Shown in pieces: positions 26,204-34,769 of a stretch of 64,000 nt of DNA. Position numbers and translations under genes: made by a program. Position 1 is the first letter of the stretch, and every line of letters starts with the position of its first letter. The notes under the pieces are model-generated. The model was not told the origin of the DNA and did no database searches. It worked only from the letters and a program-made list of their open reading frames with translations. Source of the DNA: Pseudofrankia inefficax (GTDB lineage Bacteria > Actinomycetota > Actinomycetes > Frankiales > Frankiaceae); contig NC_014666.1 of assembly GCF_000166135.1 (NCBI RefSeq), positions 1,922,001 to 1,986,000 of the forward strand. Reading direction: 5' to 3'.

Positions 26204-26896
26204 ATGCCAGGCACCCCCCGCAGCCGCCGCGAGCGCCCCGCCAAGCCCGCGCTGACCCGCGACGGGATCGTGGACGCCGCGATGAAGGTGCTGGAGCGCG
26301 ACGGCTTCGAGAAGCTGACGCTGCGCCGGCTGGCCGCCGACCTCGACACCGGGCCGGCGTCGCTGTACGTCTACGTGGCCGGCAACACCGAGCTGTACTC
26401 GCTGCTGCTGGGCCGTCTGCTCGCCGAGCTGGACGTCTCCTGGGACGGGCGAGGCGACTGGCGGGTACGACTGCGAACGGTGCTCATCGACTACGTCGAC
26501 CTGCTGATGAGCCAGCCCGGTCTGGCGCGGTCCGCGGTCACCACCTGGCCGAGGGGACCGCACTACCTCGACCTCGTCGAGCTCGTCATCCGGCTGCTCG
26601 TCGCCGGCGGCGTGCCGGAGCCCAGGGCAGCCTGGGGCGTCGACATCCTGCTGCAGCAGGCCACCGCGATGGCCGCCGAGTTCGGCACCCGGGAGGAACC
26701 AGGCCAGGGCCAGCAGCTCGACGACCTGACGGCGGAGTTCGCCGGCGCCGACAGCCGGCGCCACCCCATCCTCAGCCGGCTCGGCGCCGCCGCCCTGGTG
26801 GGCGGAGACCACGAGGCCCGCCGCGCCTGGGCGATCGACACCCTCGTCGAGGGCCTGACCATCACACCCCGTCCCGGCGAGTCGCACCCGGCCTAG
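26204..26896 (+). CDS. TetR-family regulator of the divergent MFS exporter
   Basis: A 230-residue protein. The DNA-binding domain is DGIVDAAMKVLERDGFEKLTLRRLAADLDTGPASLYVYV at residues ~20-60. The C-terminal part (YVDLLMSQPGLARSAVTTWPRGPHYLDLVELV) matches the TetR_C class found in tetracycline-type repressors. The start at 26204 is 18 bp after the operator pair, so the repressor sits on its own promoter. Confidence 0.88.
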   Translation: MPGTPRSRRERPAKPALTRDGIVDAAMKVLERDGFEKLTLRRLAADLDTGPASLYVYVAGNTELYSLLLGRLLAELDVSWDGRGDWRVRLRTVLIDYVDLLMSQPGLARSAVTTWPRGPHYLDLVELVIRLLVAGGVPEPRAAWGVDILLQQATAMAAEFGTREEPGQGQQLDDLTAEFAGADSRRHPILSRLGAAALVGGDHEARRAWAIDTLVEGLTITPRPGESHPA

Positions 26897-26958
26897 GCTC
26901 TGGCGCCAGCCACCCCCGGCCGAGGCTTTGGCGCCAGCAACCCCCCCCGGCCCGGCAA

Positions 26959-27031
26959 GATCGCTGTTTTCGCCCTCGCGTGGCCGTAACCGCAGCGGTT
27001 TGGTGACCATGCGAGGGCCAAAACGACGATC
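26959..27031 (+). repeat. Dispersed palindromic repeat, copy 2
   Basis: 73 bp from GATCGCTGTTTT to AAAACGACGATC, with inverted arms GCCCTCG / CGAGGGC and the internal GGCCGTAACC block also seen in copies 3 and 4. It lies between the 3' end of the TetR gene and the 3' end of the minus-strand DUF gene. Confidence 0.9.
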
Positions 27032-27104
27032 AAGCGGGCGGGCCGACCTCGCTGGACCCCGGCGCTCCGGGCTGGCCCAGGGCCAGCCTTTCCGGAGGGG
27101 CAGG

Positions 27105-27671
27105 CTACGCCTGGCCGACGGTGACGGTCGCGAGGCGCGGCCGGGGGGTTGGACGGGTGCCGAGGAGTTCGGCCGGGCGGGGGCGGCTCGGGCCGGACTG
27201 GACCTTTTCCGTGGTCCAGAACGCCTGCGGGGCCAGTTCGGTGACGTCGGCGAGCAGCGCGCCGCAGGATCGAGGGTCGACCACGATCTGCAGCAGATGC
27301 ACGGTGCCGGTCGCGGAGTGGCCTTCGTACGACGTGACCGGCCAGCCGCGGTCCTGGAGCTGACCGTCGAGCCGGGGCTGGCGGGTGAGGATGTTGACGC
27401 TGACCGCCTCCGGGGTGAACCGGGTCCCGACGATCACCCCGATCAGGACGCCGCCGCCGACTCCGAGGGCGTAGGCGGCGACCGTCAGGGGGTCCCGGAC
27501 GTAGGCGACGACCTGCGCGATCGCGGTGATCTGCAGGACGGCGCCGACGACGCCCAGGACGGTCGGGAAGCCCTTCGCGCCGCGGCCGGTGAGGATCACC
27601 CGCCACTGCCACAGGCCGACCTCGGTGACCACCAGCACCATGATGACGAGCGGCCGCAACGCGTCGGTCAT
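27105..27671 (-). CDS. DUF2179/DUF5698 (UPF0316-type) membrane protein
   Basis: A 188-residue protein with three hydrophobic segments in the first ~95 residues (PLVIMVLVVTEVGLWQWRVIL, TVLGVVGAVLQITAIAQVVAY, AAYALGVGGGVLIGVIVG). A cytoplasmic domain follows, with YEGHSATGTVHLLQIVV, the hallmark of the small nucleotide-sensing domain shared with YitT-type proteins. The start overlaps the stop of the next gene upstream by 4 bp. Function is unknown. Confidence 0.78.
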   Translation of the reverse strand: MTDALRPLVIMVLVVTEVGLWQWRVILTGRGAKGFPTVLGVVGAVLQITAIAQVVAYVRDPLTVAAYALGVGGGVLIGVIVGTRFTPEAVSVNILTRQPRLDGQLQDRGWPVTSYEGHSATGTVHLLQIVVDPRSCGALLADVTELAPQAFWTTEKVQSGPSRPRPAELLGTRPTPRPRLATVTVGQA

Positions 27672-28012
27672 GGCCGGGACTCCACTCGCTGGGCGCCGGC
27701 CTCGGCGCTCGGGGCCGACGGGAGTCTCGGCCGCCCGATCGGCTGGATCACGAGGTGGTCGGCCGGGGCCACCGGGCCGGCCGCGCTGGCGCCGGGCGGT
27801 GTCGGCGCCAGGGTCGGCTCCGTCCGGGGCCGTGGCGTCTCGCCGGCCGGCGGTCGACCGCCTCGCTGGCGCAGGAACCCGGCCAGGGCCGCGAGCCGGC
27901 CTGGTCCGACCCGGGCCTCGCGGGCGAGCCGGTGGCGCGCGGCCCGCCGCCGCTCCTCGGCGGCATGCTCCTGGGCCAGGCGCAGGGCGATCTCGGTGTG
28001 CAGGGGAAACAT
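27668..28012 (-). CDS. Small Arg/Pro-rich hypothetical protein
   Basis: A 114-residue protein. It has a helical, charged N-terminus (MFPLHTEIALRLAQEHAAEERRRA) and a proline-rich C-terminal half. A good ribosome site (GAAGGA) precedes the ATG at 28012, and the stop overlaps the membrane-protein start (ATGA), which supports a real gene. I recognise no domain. It may assist the adjacent membrane protein. Confidence 0.62.
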   Translation of the reverse strand: MFPLHTEIALRLAQEHAAEERRRAARHRLAREARVGPGRLAALAGFLRQRGGRPPAGETPRPRTEPTLAPTPPGASAAGPVAPADHLVIQPIGRPRLPSAPSAEAGAQRVESRP

Positions 28013-28075
28013 GAGGGTCCTTCGATGAGGTCGTGCGGGCGGCCCCGCGCGGGGGCCGCCCGTCCAGCCGGCGCC

Positions 28076-28921
28076 TCAGGCGTCGGCGTTGCGCAGCGTG
28101 ATGATCGTTTCCAGGTAGGTGGAGGGCAGCGCGACGGTCTGGCCGTCGGGGTTGCGGCTCCACCGGCGGGCGAGGCCGGCCAGGTCGGCGGCGAGCGCCG
28201 TGCGGCCGGCGTCGTCCAGCGCCTCGAAGGCCTTGAGGGTCGGGCCGTACCAGGCGCGGAACGTCCCGGCGAAGTCCTCGGGCGAGGCGAACCGGAACAC
28301 GCAGGTCCGTTCGACCGACCTGATCTCGGCGGCGGCCGGCCCGAACAGCTCGGCCAGATGGTCCGTGGTGCCCCACAGCAGCGGCGACGCGACGCCCTTC
28401 GGCGCCGGCACATGGCTGGAGATCGTCCGGAACATCTCGCCGATGAAGCCCTCCGGCGTCCAGGACGCGAGGCCGATCACGCCGCCGGGCCGGGTCACCC
28501 GGATCATCTCGTCGGCGGTCCGGGCATGGTCGGGCGCGAACATCGCCCCGAAGACCGAGAGGACGGCGTCGAACGACTCCGCCGGGAACGGGAGAGCCTC
28601 CGCGTCGCCGGTCTGGAAGTCGACCGCGAGCGCCTCCGCCGCGGCCCGTTCGCGCGCCCTGGCCAGCAGCTCGGGCACGTAGTCGACGCCGATGACCCGG
28701 GCATCGGAGCGGGCCGCGGCGATCGCCGCGTTGCCGGCGCCGCAGGCGACGTCCAGCACGCTCCAGCCAGGGCGCAGGTCGGCGGCGTCGACGAGCAGCT
28801 CGCTCTGCAGCACGATCCGGCTGCCGATCACGGAGTAGTCGCCGCTGGACCAGGTCTTCTGCTGCTTCGCCTTCACAGCGGCCAGATCCGGACCGGACGT
28901 CGTTGTCGGGCTGACGGTCAT
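28076..28921 (-). CDS. Class I SAM-dependent methyltransferase (UbiE/Methyltransf_11 type)
   Basis: A 281-residue protein with motif I VLDVACGAGNAAIAAA at 55-70, VIGVDYVPELLARARERA (motif II acidic Asp), QTGDAEALPFPAESFDAVLSVFGAMF and TRPGGVIGLASWTPEGF. GGAGAA precedes the ATG at 28921. Small-molecule O- or C-methylation is likely; the substrate is unknown. It is divergent from an HxlR regulator (29136) across 214 bp that hold a short GGCCGGCTCG tandem. Confidence 0.85.
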   Translation of the reverse strand: MTVSPTTTSGPDLAAVKAKQQKTWSSGDYSVIGSRIVLQSELLVDAADLRPGWSVLDVACGAGNAAIAAARSDARVIGVDYVPELLARARERAAAEALAVDFQTGDAEALPFPAESFDAVLSVFGAMFAPDHARTADEMIRVTRPGGVIGLASWTPEGFIGEMFRTISSHVPAPKGVASPLLWGTTDHLAELFGPAAAEIRSVERTCVFRFASPEDFAGTFRAWYGPTLKAFEALDDAGRTALAADLAGLARRWSRNPDGQTVALPSTYLETIITLRNADA

Positions 28922-29135
28922 CGCATGTTCTCCTTCGTAGGGCCGGCTCGGGCCGGCTCGGGCCGGTTGGTGGTTCCGCGAGCTGGCCGTGTTCCTGACT
29001 GGGCCTGAAACGACATTCCGCCGAGAGCAGGCCGGCCAACTAGTCGCGTTCCTGTACCTGGGGTGTCGCTCGGCCGTCAGGTCCGGTGGACGACTGTGCG
29101 GCCAGACGCCCGGCCTGGCGTGATGCGATGGCCGG

Positions 29136-29948
29136 GTGCCGATCCACTCCGATTACTGCCCCATCGCGCGTGGCGTGGAGATCCTCGGCGACCGGTGGAC
29201 GCCGCTGGTGATCCGCGAGCTCATGGTCGGCGCCGAGGGCTTCAACGACATCCACCGTGGCCTGCCCCGGATGAGTCGTACCCTGCTGGCACAGCGCCTG
29301 CGCGCGTTGGAACGCCACGGCCTGGTCCGCCGGGAGGCCGCCGAACGCGGCCGTCCTGGCCGGTACGTACTGACCGAGGCCGGCTGGTCGATCACGCCGA
29401 TCATCTGGGCGATGGGGCAGTGGGCCGCCGAATGGGTCTTCGACGACCCGGAGGACGAGGACTGCGACGGGCTCTCGCTGATCTGGCGCCTACACCAGCA
29501 CGCGGTCGCAGACCGGCTGCCACCTCGGCGAACCCTCGTGCACATCACGTTGACCGGCCCCGGCAGCGCCGAGGGCTGGCTCGACGTCGAACGGCCGGGG
29601 ATGACCGTCTGCTCGGAGGAACCACGCGGCGACGTGCATCTGCGGGTGACCGCGAGCACCCGTGAGATGCACCGATGGCTGCTCGGCCGCACCCCGTTCC
29701 GCGCTCTGCTCGACGCCGGCTCCGCCGAGATGCACGGCCCGGCTCCGCTGGCCCGCGACTTCCCGACCTGGTTCGACACCGCCTTCTTCGCCGCCGGCTT
29801 CGAGCGCGGCGGCCGCCGTGGGACCGGCGACCAGCGTGACGATCACGTCGGAGAGCGGTCACGCGCCGGGCTGGGGACCGTCGTGGGAGTGCCGGTCGGC
29901 GGCGGTGGCGGTGGTTCGCCGGCCGTGAAGCACGGCGGCGATTGGTAG
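29136..29948 (+). CDS. HxlR-family regulator with C-terminal SCP2-like domain
   Basis: A 270-residue protein with a GTG start. The N-terminal HxlR winged helix is YCPIARGVEILGDRWTPLVIRELMVG, then FNDIHRGLPRMSRTLLAQRLRALERHGLV. Residues ~145-225 (TLTGPGSAEGWLDVERPG, DVHLRVTASTREMHRWLLG) resemble an SCP2 ligand pocket, as in the regulator at 19433. The last 90 bp overlap the 3' end of the convergent transporter gene, and the tail after ~230 is low complexity, so the natural C-terminus is uncertain. It is divergent from the methyltransferase. Confidence 0.8.
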   Translation: MPIHSDYCPIARGVEILGDRWTPLVIRELMVGAEGFNDIHRGLPRMSRTLLAQRLRALERHGLVRREAAERGRPGRYVLTEAGWSITPIIWAMGQWAAEWVFDDPEDEDCDGLSLIWRLHQHAVADRLPPRRTLVHITLTGPGSAEGWLDVERPGMTVCSEEPRGDVHLRVTASTREMHRWLLGRTPFRALLDAGSAEMHGPAPLARDFPTWFDTAFFAAGFERGGRRGTGDQRDDHVGERSRAGLGTVVGVPVGGGGGGSPAVKHGGDW

Positions 29949-30767
29949 GGCCGCGGCGAGGCCGCTGAGCAGGACGGCGGCAAGCCCGCCGAGTATGGCG
30001 GGTTCGTTGTGGAAGGCGAGGCCGATCGCGGCCAGGGCCGGCCCTGCGTTGCGAACGGCGGTGACGCCTCCGAGGGTGGTTCGGCGCGCGGGCGGACCAG
30101 TGGCCAGCAGCGTGCCGGCGGCGAACGCGGCGGCCGAGAGGACGAACCCGGCGAGCAGGGTGCGTGAGCCGAGCAGCGCGACGACGTCCTGCCAGTTGCC
30201 GACCAGCATGCCGACCAGAACGAGCAGAAACGTCACGTTCGAGATCATGGTGGCCGTGGGGTGCCAGGACCGCGCCGTGGAGGTCGCGTACTGGCGCAGT
30301 AGCAGGCCGACCGCGAACGGGACGAGCTGTAGGAGAGCGACCGTCCGGACCAGCGTCCAGACGTCGAGGGAGACGCCGGTGCCGAGGTCGGCGGTCGTGA
30401 GGATGATGTTGACGGTCGGGGCGAAGGTGAGGCTGCCGGCCGTGGCGAGCAGCACCTGCGTTGCCGCGCCCGCGGGGACGTCACCGGCCTGGACCATGGC
30501 GAGTTTCGCCCCGAACGGTCCGCCCGGGGAGGAGCTGACCAGGACGAGCGCGATGAAGGGCGCCTCTGGGAGGCCGAGCAGCTCACCGATGCCCCAGCCG
30601 AGCAGCGGAACGATGATCATGTTGGCGAGCAGGGCCAGTAGCAGCAGCGGAATGTCGGTGACGATGGCGCGCAGCGCCGGCATGGTGGCCCCGAGACCGG
30701 CGGCGAACATGGTCGCCGCGATGAAGACCACTGTGATGCCATTGAAGAGCAGGTGCAGGGCGTCCAT
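29859..30767 (-). CDS. Bile acid:sodium symporter (BASS) family transporter
   Basis: A 302-residue membrane protein with 9-10 hydrophobic segments. Family-like motifs are MFAAGLGATM in TM1-2, SSSPGGPFGAKLAMV (the crossover region) and GGVTAVRNAGPALAAI. ATG 30767 is chosen because GGGGAG lies just upstream; a GTG at 30779 is possible. It is convergent with the HxlR gene, overlapping it by 90 bp. The substrate of bacterial members is usually an organic anion; here it is unknown. Confidence 0.83.
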   Translation of the reverse strand: MDALHLLFNGITVVFIAATMFAAGLGATMPALRAIVTDIPLLLLALLANMIIVPLLGWGIGELLGLPEAPFIALVLVSSSPGGPFGAKLAMVQAGDVPAGAATQVLLATAGSLTFAPTVNIILTTADLGTGVSLDVWTLVRTVALLQLVPFAVGLLLRQYATSTARSWHPTATMISNVTFLLVLVGMLVGNWQDVVALLGSRTLLAGFVLSAAAFAAGTLLATGPPARRTTLGGVTAVRNAGPALAAIGLAFHNEPAILGGLAAVLLSGLAAALPIAAVLHGRRTTATAADRHSHDGPQPGA

Positions 30768-30825
30768 GAGGCTCCCCACCCGGGTGGCGCGGCGGTCGCG
30801 GAGTGGCGGGCCGCGGGCCGCGCTG

Positions 30826-32160
30826 TCAGTCGGTCAGGGCGCCCAGCCAGCGCAGTGCGTTCAGGCCTGGTATGAAGCAGTACTCGCCGCCGCGGGTCAC
30901 GACGAACCGAGGCAGCCCGGACAGGCGTCGGCGCAGTGGTCGTCGGGGGATCGTGACGGTGCCGGTGCCGTCGTGGTTTCCGGTGACGGGGTCACGGGCG
31001 TCGTTCGCGCCGAAGAAGACACCGTCGTTCATCCACTGGGTCTGGACGAACTCGAACTGGCGCCCCAGATGGGCGCCGACGAACGTGAACATCAGGCCGC
31101 GGTCGGTCCCGTCGTCCTCGAGGACTCCGTCCGGTAGCGGTGGGCCGTAGACACCGCCGCGCCTGATCATGCGGTGCAGCCGTGGCTCGCCGGCCACCGT
31201 GGCGTCGCGAGGATTTGCCCGGCGGATGTGGCAGCCGCCGGGAGTGGTGAATCCCGCGGGATCATCGCGCTGGTAAAGGAAGGCGTTGCGGCGGTCCGGG
31301 TCGGCGCCGAGGGCGGGGTCGTCGTGGTGCGGGCTGAGCGCGAGAGGAGCGCCGCTTCGCCACCGGCCCATGATCTTCGCGGCCAGGAGCTCCTCGTCGT
31401 CGGGGCTGGTGGCGTTGTCGCGCAGGTAGCGGCGGAACGCGCCGACCCGTTGGTGGAGTTTGCGGATGGCGACATAGCTGCCGTTGTGTCCGAGCTCGGC
31501 TGGCTGCGGGGACTGGACACCGCCGAGCTCGTCGGGATAGCCGAGCACGAACTCGCCGGCTTTAGACGGCTCCTGCAGCGGGTTCGACCCGGCGATGCCG
31601 CTGCCCTCGATGCCGGGCTGGCTGATGCCGTCGCGATAGCCGAAATGCTCCGCCTCGGTGGGCAGGGTGTGACAGTCCTGCCGCCAGATCGCGGTGACGC
31701 CGGCCAGTTGTTCGTAGGCGGGCCGGGCGCGGTCGATGGCCGCCTCCAGCTGGGTGGCGTCCGGCGCGACCGCCAGGAGCACGACATGGACGGCGGACGT
31801 GCCCAGCGGGGCGTCCCAGTTCTCGGGGCCGCTCTCCCCGACGTCGCCGAGCGCCTTGGCCCGGGCGGCCATGCCCTGGCGGAACTCCCAGGCAAAGGTT
31901 TCCAGCGCGGGTTCCGGAACGCCGAGCGCCCGCAGCCCGTGGCAGGTCAGCGCGACGCTGACCCAGGTACTCCCGAGGGGGCTGACCGGCTCGGCGGCCG
32001 AGGTGACCACCGCGCTCGCGCGGCGCATGAGTTCCCGGCCGTGCGCCGGGTCGTCGACCCGGAAAGCGAGGTAGGTCGCCGCATAGGGGGTCGGCCGGGG
32101 GCTGAGGACCGCGCGTTGAATGTCGTCGAGTTGCAGTGCGGTCGGCGTTTTTCCGCTCAT
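30826..32160 (-). CDS. DyP-type heme peroxidase
   Basis: A 444-residue protein starting at ATG 32160. The DyP signature is FGYRDGISQPGIEG, with the distal catalytic Asp177. CHIRRANPRD supplies the proximal heme ligand candidate His311, and the distal Arg should lie in the region after it. There is no Tat signal and no obvious encapsulin-targeting tail, so a cytoplasmic enzyme is likely. It ends a compact three-gene minus-strand cluster with two unknown conserved proteins (gaps 20 and 43 bp). The frame extends upstream, but that part is the shadow of the neighbour. Confidence 0.88.
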   Translation of the reverse strand: MSGKTPTALQLDDIQRAVLSPRPTPYAATYLAFRVDDPAHGRELMRRASAVVTSAAEPVSPLGSTWVSVALTCHGLRALGVPEPALETFAWEFRQGMAARAKALGDVGESGPENWDAPLGTSAVHVVLLAVAPDATQLEAAIDRARPAYEQLAGVTAIWRQDCHTLPTEAEHFGYRDGISQPGIEGSGIAGSNPLQEPSKAGEFVLGYPDELGGVQSPQPAELGHNGSYVAIRKLHQRVGAFRRYLRDNATSPDDEELLAAKIMGRWRSGAPLALSPHHDDPALGADPDRRNAFLYQRDDPAGFTTPGGCHIRRANPRDATVAGEPRLHRMIRRGGVYGPPLPDGVLEDDGTDRGLMFTFVGAHLGRQFEFVQTQWMNDGVFFGANDARDPVTGNHDGTGTVTIPRRPLRRRLSGLPRFVVTRGGEYCFIPGLNALRWLGALTD

Positions 32161-32180
32161 CGTCTCCGCTCCTCTCGCCG

Positions 32181-33194
32181 TTACGCGGAGACGAGGTTGC
32201 GCCAGAAGCGACGTAGGCTTTCGTCGCCGCCGAACAACGAGCTGAAGATTGTGGAATCGGCCAGCAGCACATCCCCGGCCCGATCGCCGGCCGGTGGCAT
32301 CCACAGGAACGTGTTGAACTCGGTCGCACCGGCCTCGATGAACGGATGCGGCTGCCTCGTGTCGATCGGCTGGCTGGCCAGGACGTGGACGACGCCCGGT
32401 TGGTCGGTCGTGACGGCGTAGTGCGGCAGATGCTGGTGGAAATTGAAGTGGCTCACGCCGTCCAGCCATCCCTTGGGGTCGAGGTCCCGGGCCGTGGACA
32501 ACGGGGCGGGCTGCTTGCCGTCGCGGACGGCGGGGCGAAGCCCGTAGCGGTTCTCGACGGGCACCCCGAGACCTCGCATCAGGCTTCGGACGTAGCCGGC
32601 GAACCGCTGTTGGCGGGGAACCAGGAGATCCCCGTGATGGCGGTACTCGATGTCCCGCACGGCGAGGTCGTCGGAGGCGCCGACGTCGTGGTGGGGTCCG
32701 AGGATCAGGCAGGCGTCCTCGCGGCTCAGGAAATGCCGCAGCGCCGCGATCTCCCGCTGCTCGGCCTCCTGCCCGGTGACCGTGTGGTCCAGCCCGAACA
32801 CGAAAAGGGTGTCGGTGTCCGCCAGCACGCGCTCGTCCAGGACGGTCCGGTATCCCGCGTGATCGACCCGCTGATACAGCGGCACGGCATACCCGGTGAC
32901 CTCCTTCACATATTCCTGGAAGGGCACCCAGGCCCAGAAGAACAGCTCCAGCGCCCCCGCGATGCCCTGCTGGAACTGGAAAGGGTCCGACCACCGCGGT
33001 TCCTCGTAGGCCGGCCACGCCACCCGCCGGACCTCGGTCATCGTGGAAAAACGGTTGTCGAGTTCGGTTGGATTCCGGCCCGCCTCGGCCGGGTAGCTCC
33101 ACGACACGTAGATACTGACCCGTCGCCGGCCTGGAGCGTAGGGGCGGCGGGCGTGGTTCTGGTTGTAGGTGCGGGCCGTGCGCGGTTCGCTCAT
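32181..33194 (-). CDS. Unknown protein of the DyP cluster, possibly GATase-like fold
   Basis: A 337-residue protein, not recognised as a named family. It has TDTLFVFGLDHTVTGQEAEQREIAALRHFLSRED then ACLILGPHHDVGAS, an alternating strand/helix pattern like the class I amidotransferase/ThuA fold. Histidine-rich segments (EYRHHGDLLVPRQQRF, HFNFHQHLPHY) could bind metal or heme. No signal peptide is seen. It sits between the 177-residue unknown gene and the DyP gene with short gaps, so it is probably a partner of the peroxidase. Confidence 0.72.
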   Translation of the reverse strand: MSEPRTARTYNQNHARRPYAPGRRRVSIYVSWSYPAEAGRNPTELDNRFSTMTEVRRVAWPAYEEPRWSDPFQFQQGIAGALELFFWAWVPFQEYVKEVTGYAVPLYQRVDHAGYRTVLDERVLADTDTLFVFGLDHTVTGQEAEQREIAALRHFLSREDACLILGPHHDVGASDDLAVRDIEYRHHGDLLVPRQQRFAGYVRSLMRGLGVPVENRYGLRPAVRDGKQPAPLSTARDLDPKGWLDGVSHFNFHQHLPHYAVTTDQPGVVHVLASQPIDTRQPHPFIEAGATEFNTFLWMPPAGDRAGDVLLADSTIFSSLFGGDESLRRFWRNLVSA

Positions 33195-33237
33195 CGCGGT
33201 CTCCGATAGGCCTGTCCTGAGGCGACAGTGGAGAGGA

Positions 33238-33771
33238 TCACTGCATCTGGTCGAGCATCTCGGACAGCGCGCTCTTGACCCGCAGCGCCTTCTTGATCTC
33301 GTCGGCCGTCACGTACGGGTACTCGCCGTACTCGATGAAGCTCGGGCAGTGGTGTGCGCGCACGAACCGAACGAAGGCCTCGGGGTTCGTCCGCCAGTCC
33401 TCGGGGAATCCTTCGAGGTTCTCGAAGGTCGTATCCACTCCTGCCCTGCTGAAAAGCGCGACCGCGTCCTCGGTGTACTTGTCGAAGTCGGTGTCGAAGA
33501 TTCCCTGGTACATGAAACGTGTGTCGTCGTCGAAGAGCACCCAGCGTAGGTAGTGGAGCTTCAGCGGCGCGAGAAGATGAGGGTTTCCGGCTAGTGCGCC
33601 GGCGAGGGTGCGGCCGTGCGCTCGTATCGCCTCGGCCCGACCGGGCTTTACCCTGGCGATGATGGTGAACCCGTAGCATGCCGGCGTCTTCGGGAAGATG
33701 GGGCCGTATTTCCCCTGCTCCAGATGGTCGGTTTCCTTGGGAATGGCGACCGCCTGCGGCCTTATCTCCAT
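33238..33771 (-). CDS. Unknown protein of the DyP cluster, dimeric alpha/beta-barrel-like
   Basis: A 177-residue protein from ATG 33771; longer upstream frames are non-coding. The segments GFTIIARVKPGRAEAIRAHGRTL and LKLHYLRWVLFDDDTRFMYQGIFD look like the ferredoxin-like half seen in DyP and related heme proteins and in small proteins encoded beside them. The C-terminus ends in a predicted helix (ALRVKSALSEMLDQMQ). It is the first gene of the peroxidase cluster. Function is unknown. Confidence 0.7.
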   Translation of the reverse strand: MEIRPQAVAIPKETDHLEQGKYGPIFPKTPACYGFTIIARVKPGRAEAIRAHGRTLAGALAGNPHLLAPLKLHYLRWVLFDDDTRFMYQGIFDTDFDKYTEDAVALFSRAGVDTTFENLEGFPEDWRTNPEAFVRFVRAHHCPSFIEYGEYPYVTADEIKKALRVKSALSEMLDQMQ

Positions 33772-33975
33772 CTGGGCTCCTCTGCCGCCACGCACAGAAA
33801 ACCACTGCATACTCACACGCGACGCGATGGCCCGCCCGTCGGCACGCCGCCCGCCCGCCCGCGCTCCGAGCATGAGACCGCACGGGCCTGCGCCGGCGGC
33901 TCGACTCTGCCGCTCGGGACCCACAGCACACGATCGACTACTCTCGTGACCCTTGCCGACAGTCTGCGCCTCCTT

Positions 33976-33991
33976 GACAAATTTTTTTGTC
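33976..33991. promoter_or_regulatory. GACAAA-TTTT-TTTGTC dyad
   Basis: A perfect 6-4-6 inverted repeat in the 267-bp gap between the DyP cluster and the reductase gene. The flanking TTGACA (33974-33979) also matches a -35 box. It may be an operator for either divergent transcript. No regulator gene is adjacent. Confidence 0.5.
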
Positions 33992-34038
33992 GGCGACACG
34001 ATGGGGACATCCTGGACGACGAGCAGAGGAGAACCCCG

Positions 34039-34602
34039 ATGCGCACACTGATCGTGACCGCCTTCGTTTCCGTCGACGGCGTCATGGAGGCACCAGGCGG
34101 CGAGTCCGGCTACCGAAACACCGGCTGGACCTTCAAGGACATCGACTTCGACCCCGCCGCCTACGAGATCAAGGGCCGGGAGCAGGAGGAGACCACCGCG
34201 CTGCTGCTGGGACGCACCAGCTACCAGGCGTTCGCCCCCGTCTGGCCCACCATGACCGAGTTCGCGGGCTACAACGCCATGCCGCGCTACGTCGTCTCGA
34301 CCACCCTCACCGAGGACGACGCGCGCTGGCCCGCGACGATCCTGCGGTCCCTCGACGAGGTGGCCGCGCTGAAGGAGACCGAGGGCGGCCCGATCGCCGT
34401 CCACGGCAGCGCCAGGCTGGGAAAGAGCCTGGCCGACGCCGGGCTGGTCGACCGCTACCACCTGCTGGTGTTCCCCGTGCTCCTCGGCGCCGGCGAACGG
34501 CTGTTCAGCGCGGCCGACAAGGACAAGACCATGCTCAGGCTCGTCGAGTCCGAGGCCTACCCCAACGGCGTCCAGAAGGAGATCCTCGACGTCGTCCGTT
34601 AG
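34039..34602 (+). CDS. Dihydrofolate-reductase-like (RibD C-terminal) protein
   Basis: A 187-residue protein. AGAGGAGAA precedes the ATG at 34039. RTLIVTAFVSVDGVMEAPGG, TALLLGRTSYQAF and IAVHGSARLGKSLADAGLVDRYHLLVFPVLLGAGERLF are typical of the stand-alone RibD-C/DHFR-like reductases common in actinobacteria. It is expected to bind NADPH; the substrate is unknown. A dyad lies upstream and a dispersed repeat follows the gene. Confidence 0.85.
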   Translation: MRTLIVTAFVSVDGVMEAPGGESGYRNTGWTFKDIDFDPAAYEIKGREQEETTALLLGRTSYQAFAPVWPTMTEFAGYNAMPRYVVSTTLTEDDARWPATILRSLDEVAALKETEGGPIAVHGSARLGKSLADAGLVDRYHLLVFPVLLGAGERLFSAADKDKTMLRLVESEAYPNGVQKEILDVVR

Positions 34603-34654
34603 CGCCTCCAACGGTGCCGTCGCAGGCACGGTCGGCCCGCGCCGGCGCCCTCAT

Positions 34655-34727
34655 GATCGCCGTCTCAGCCCTCAAACGGTCGTAACCCCGGCTCGAACAC
34701 AGCCACCTCAGGGCCAAAACGGCGATC
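34655..34727 (+). repeat. Dispersed palindromic repeat, copy 3
   Basis: 73 bp from GATCGCCGTCTC to AAAACGGCGATC. The right arm (CAGGGCCAAAACGGCGATC) is well kept and the left arm is degenerate. It lies between two convergent genes, the DHFR-like gene and the broken monooxygenase. Confidence 0.88.
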
Positions 34728-34769
34728 AAGCACCAGGACGAGGCGGGACGAACCTGGCGCGAGGGCGGC

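Noticed and set aside
27105-29039. 644-codon minus frame spanning several genes
   Set aside because: Only its last 188 codons match a family and have an RBS; the rest is the shadow of the methyltransferase and the small gene.
32161-33102. 5' extension of the DyP frame
   Set aside because: It overlaps the 337-residue gene in another frame; the DyP family starts at the ATG at 32160.
30826-33771. Encapsulin-peroxidase nanocompartment
   Set aside because: No encapsulin shell gene nearby and no clear targeting peptide at the DyP C-terminus.
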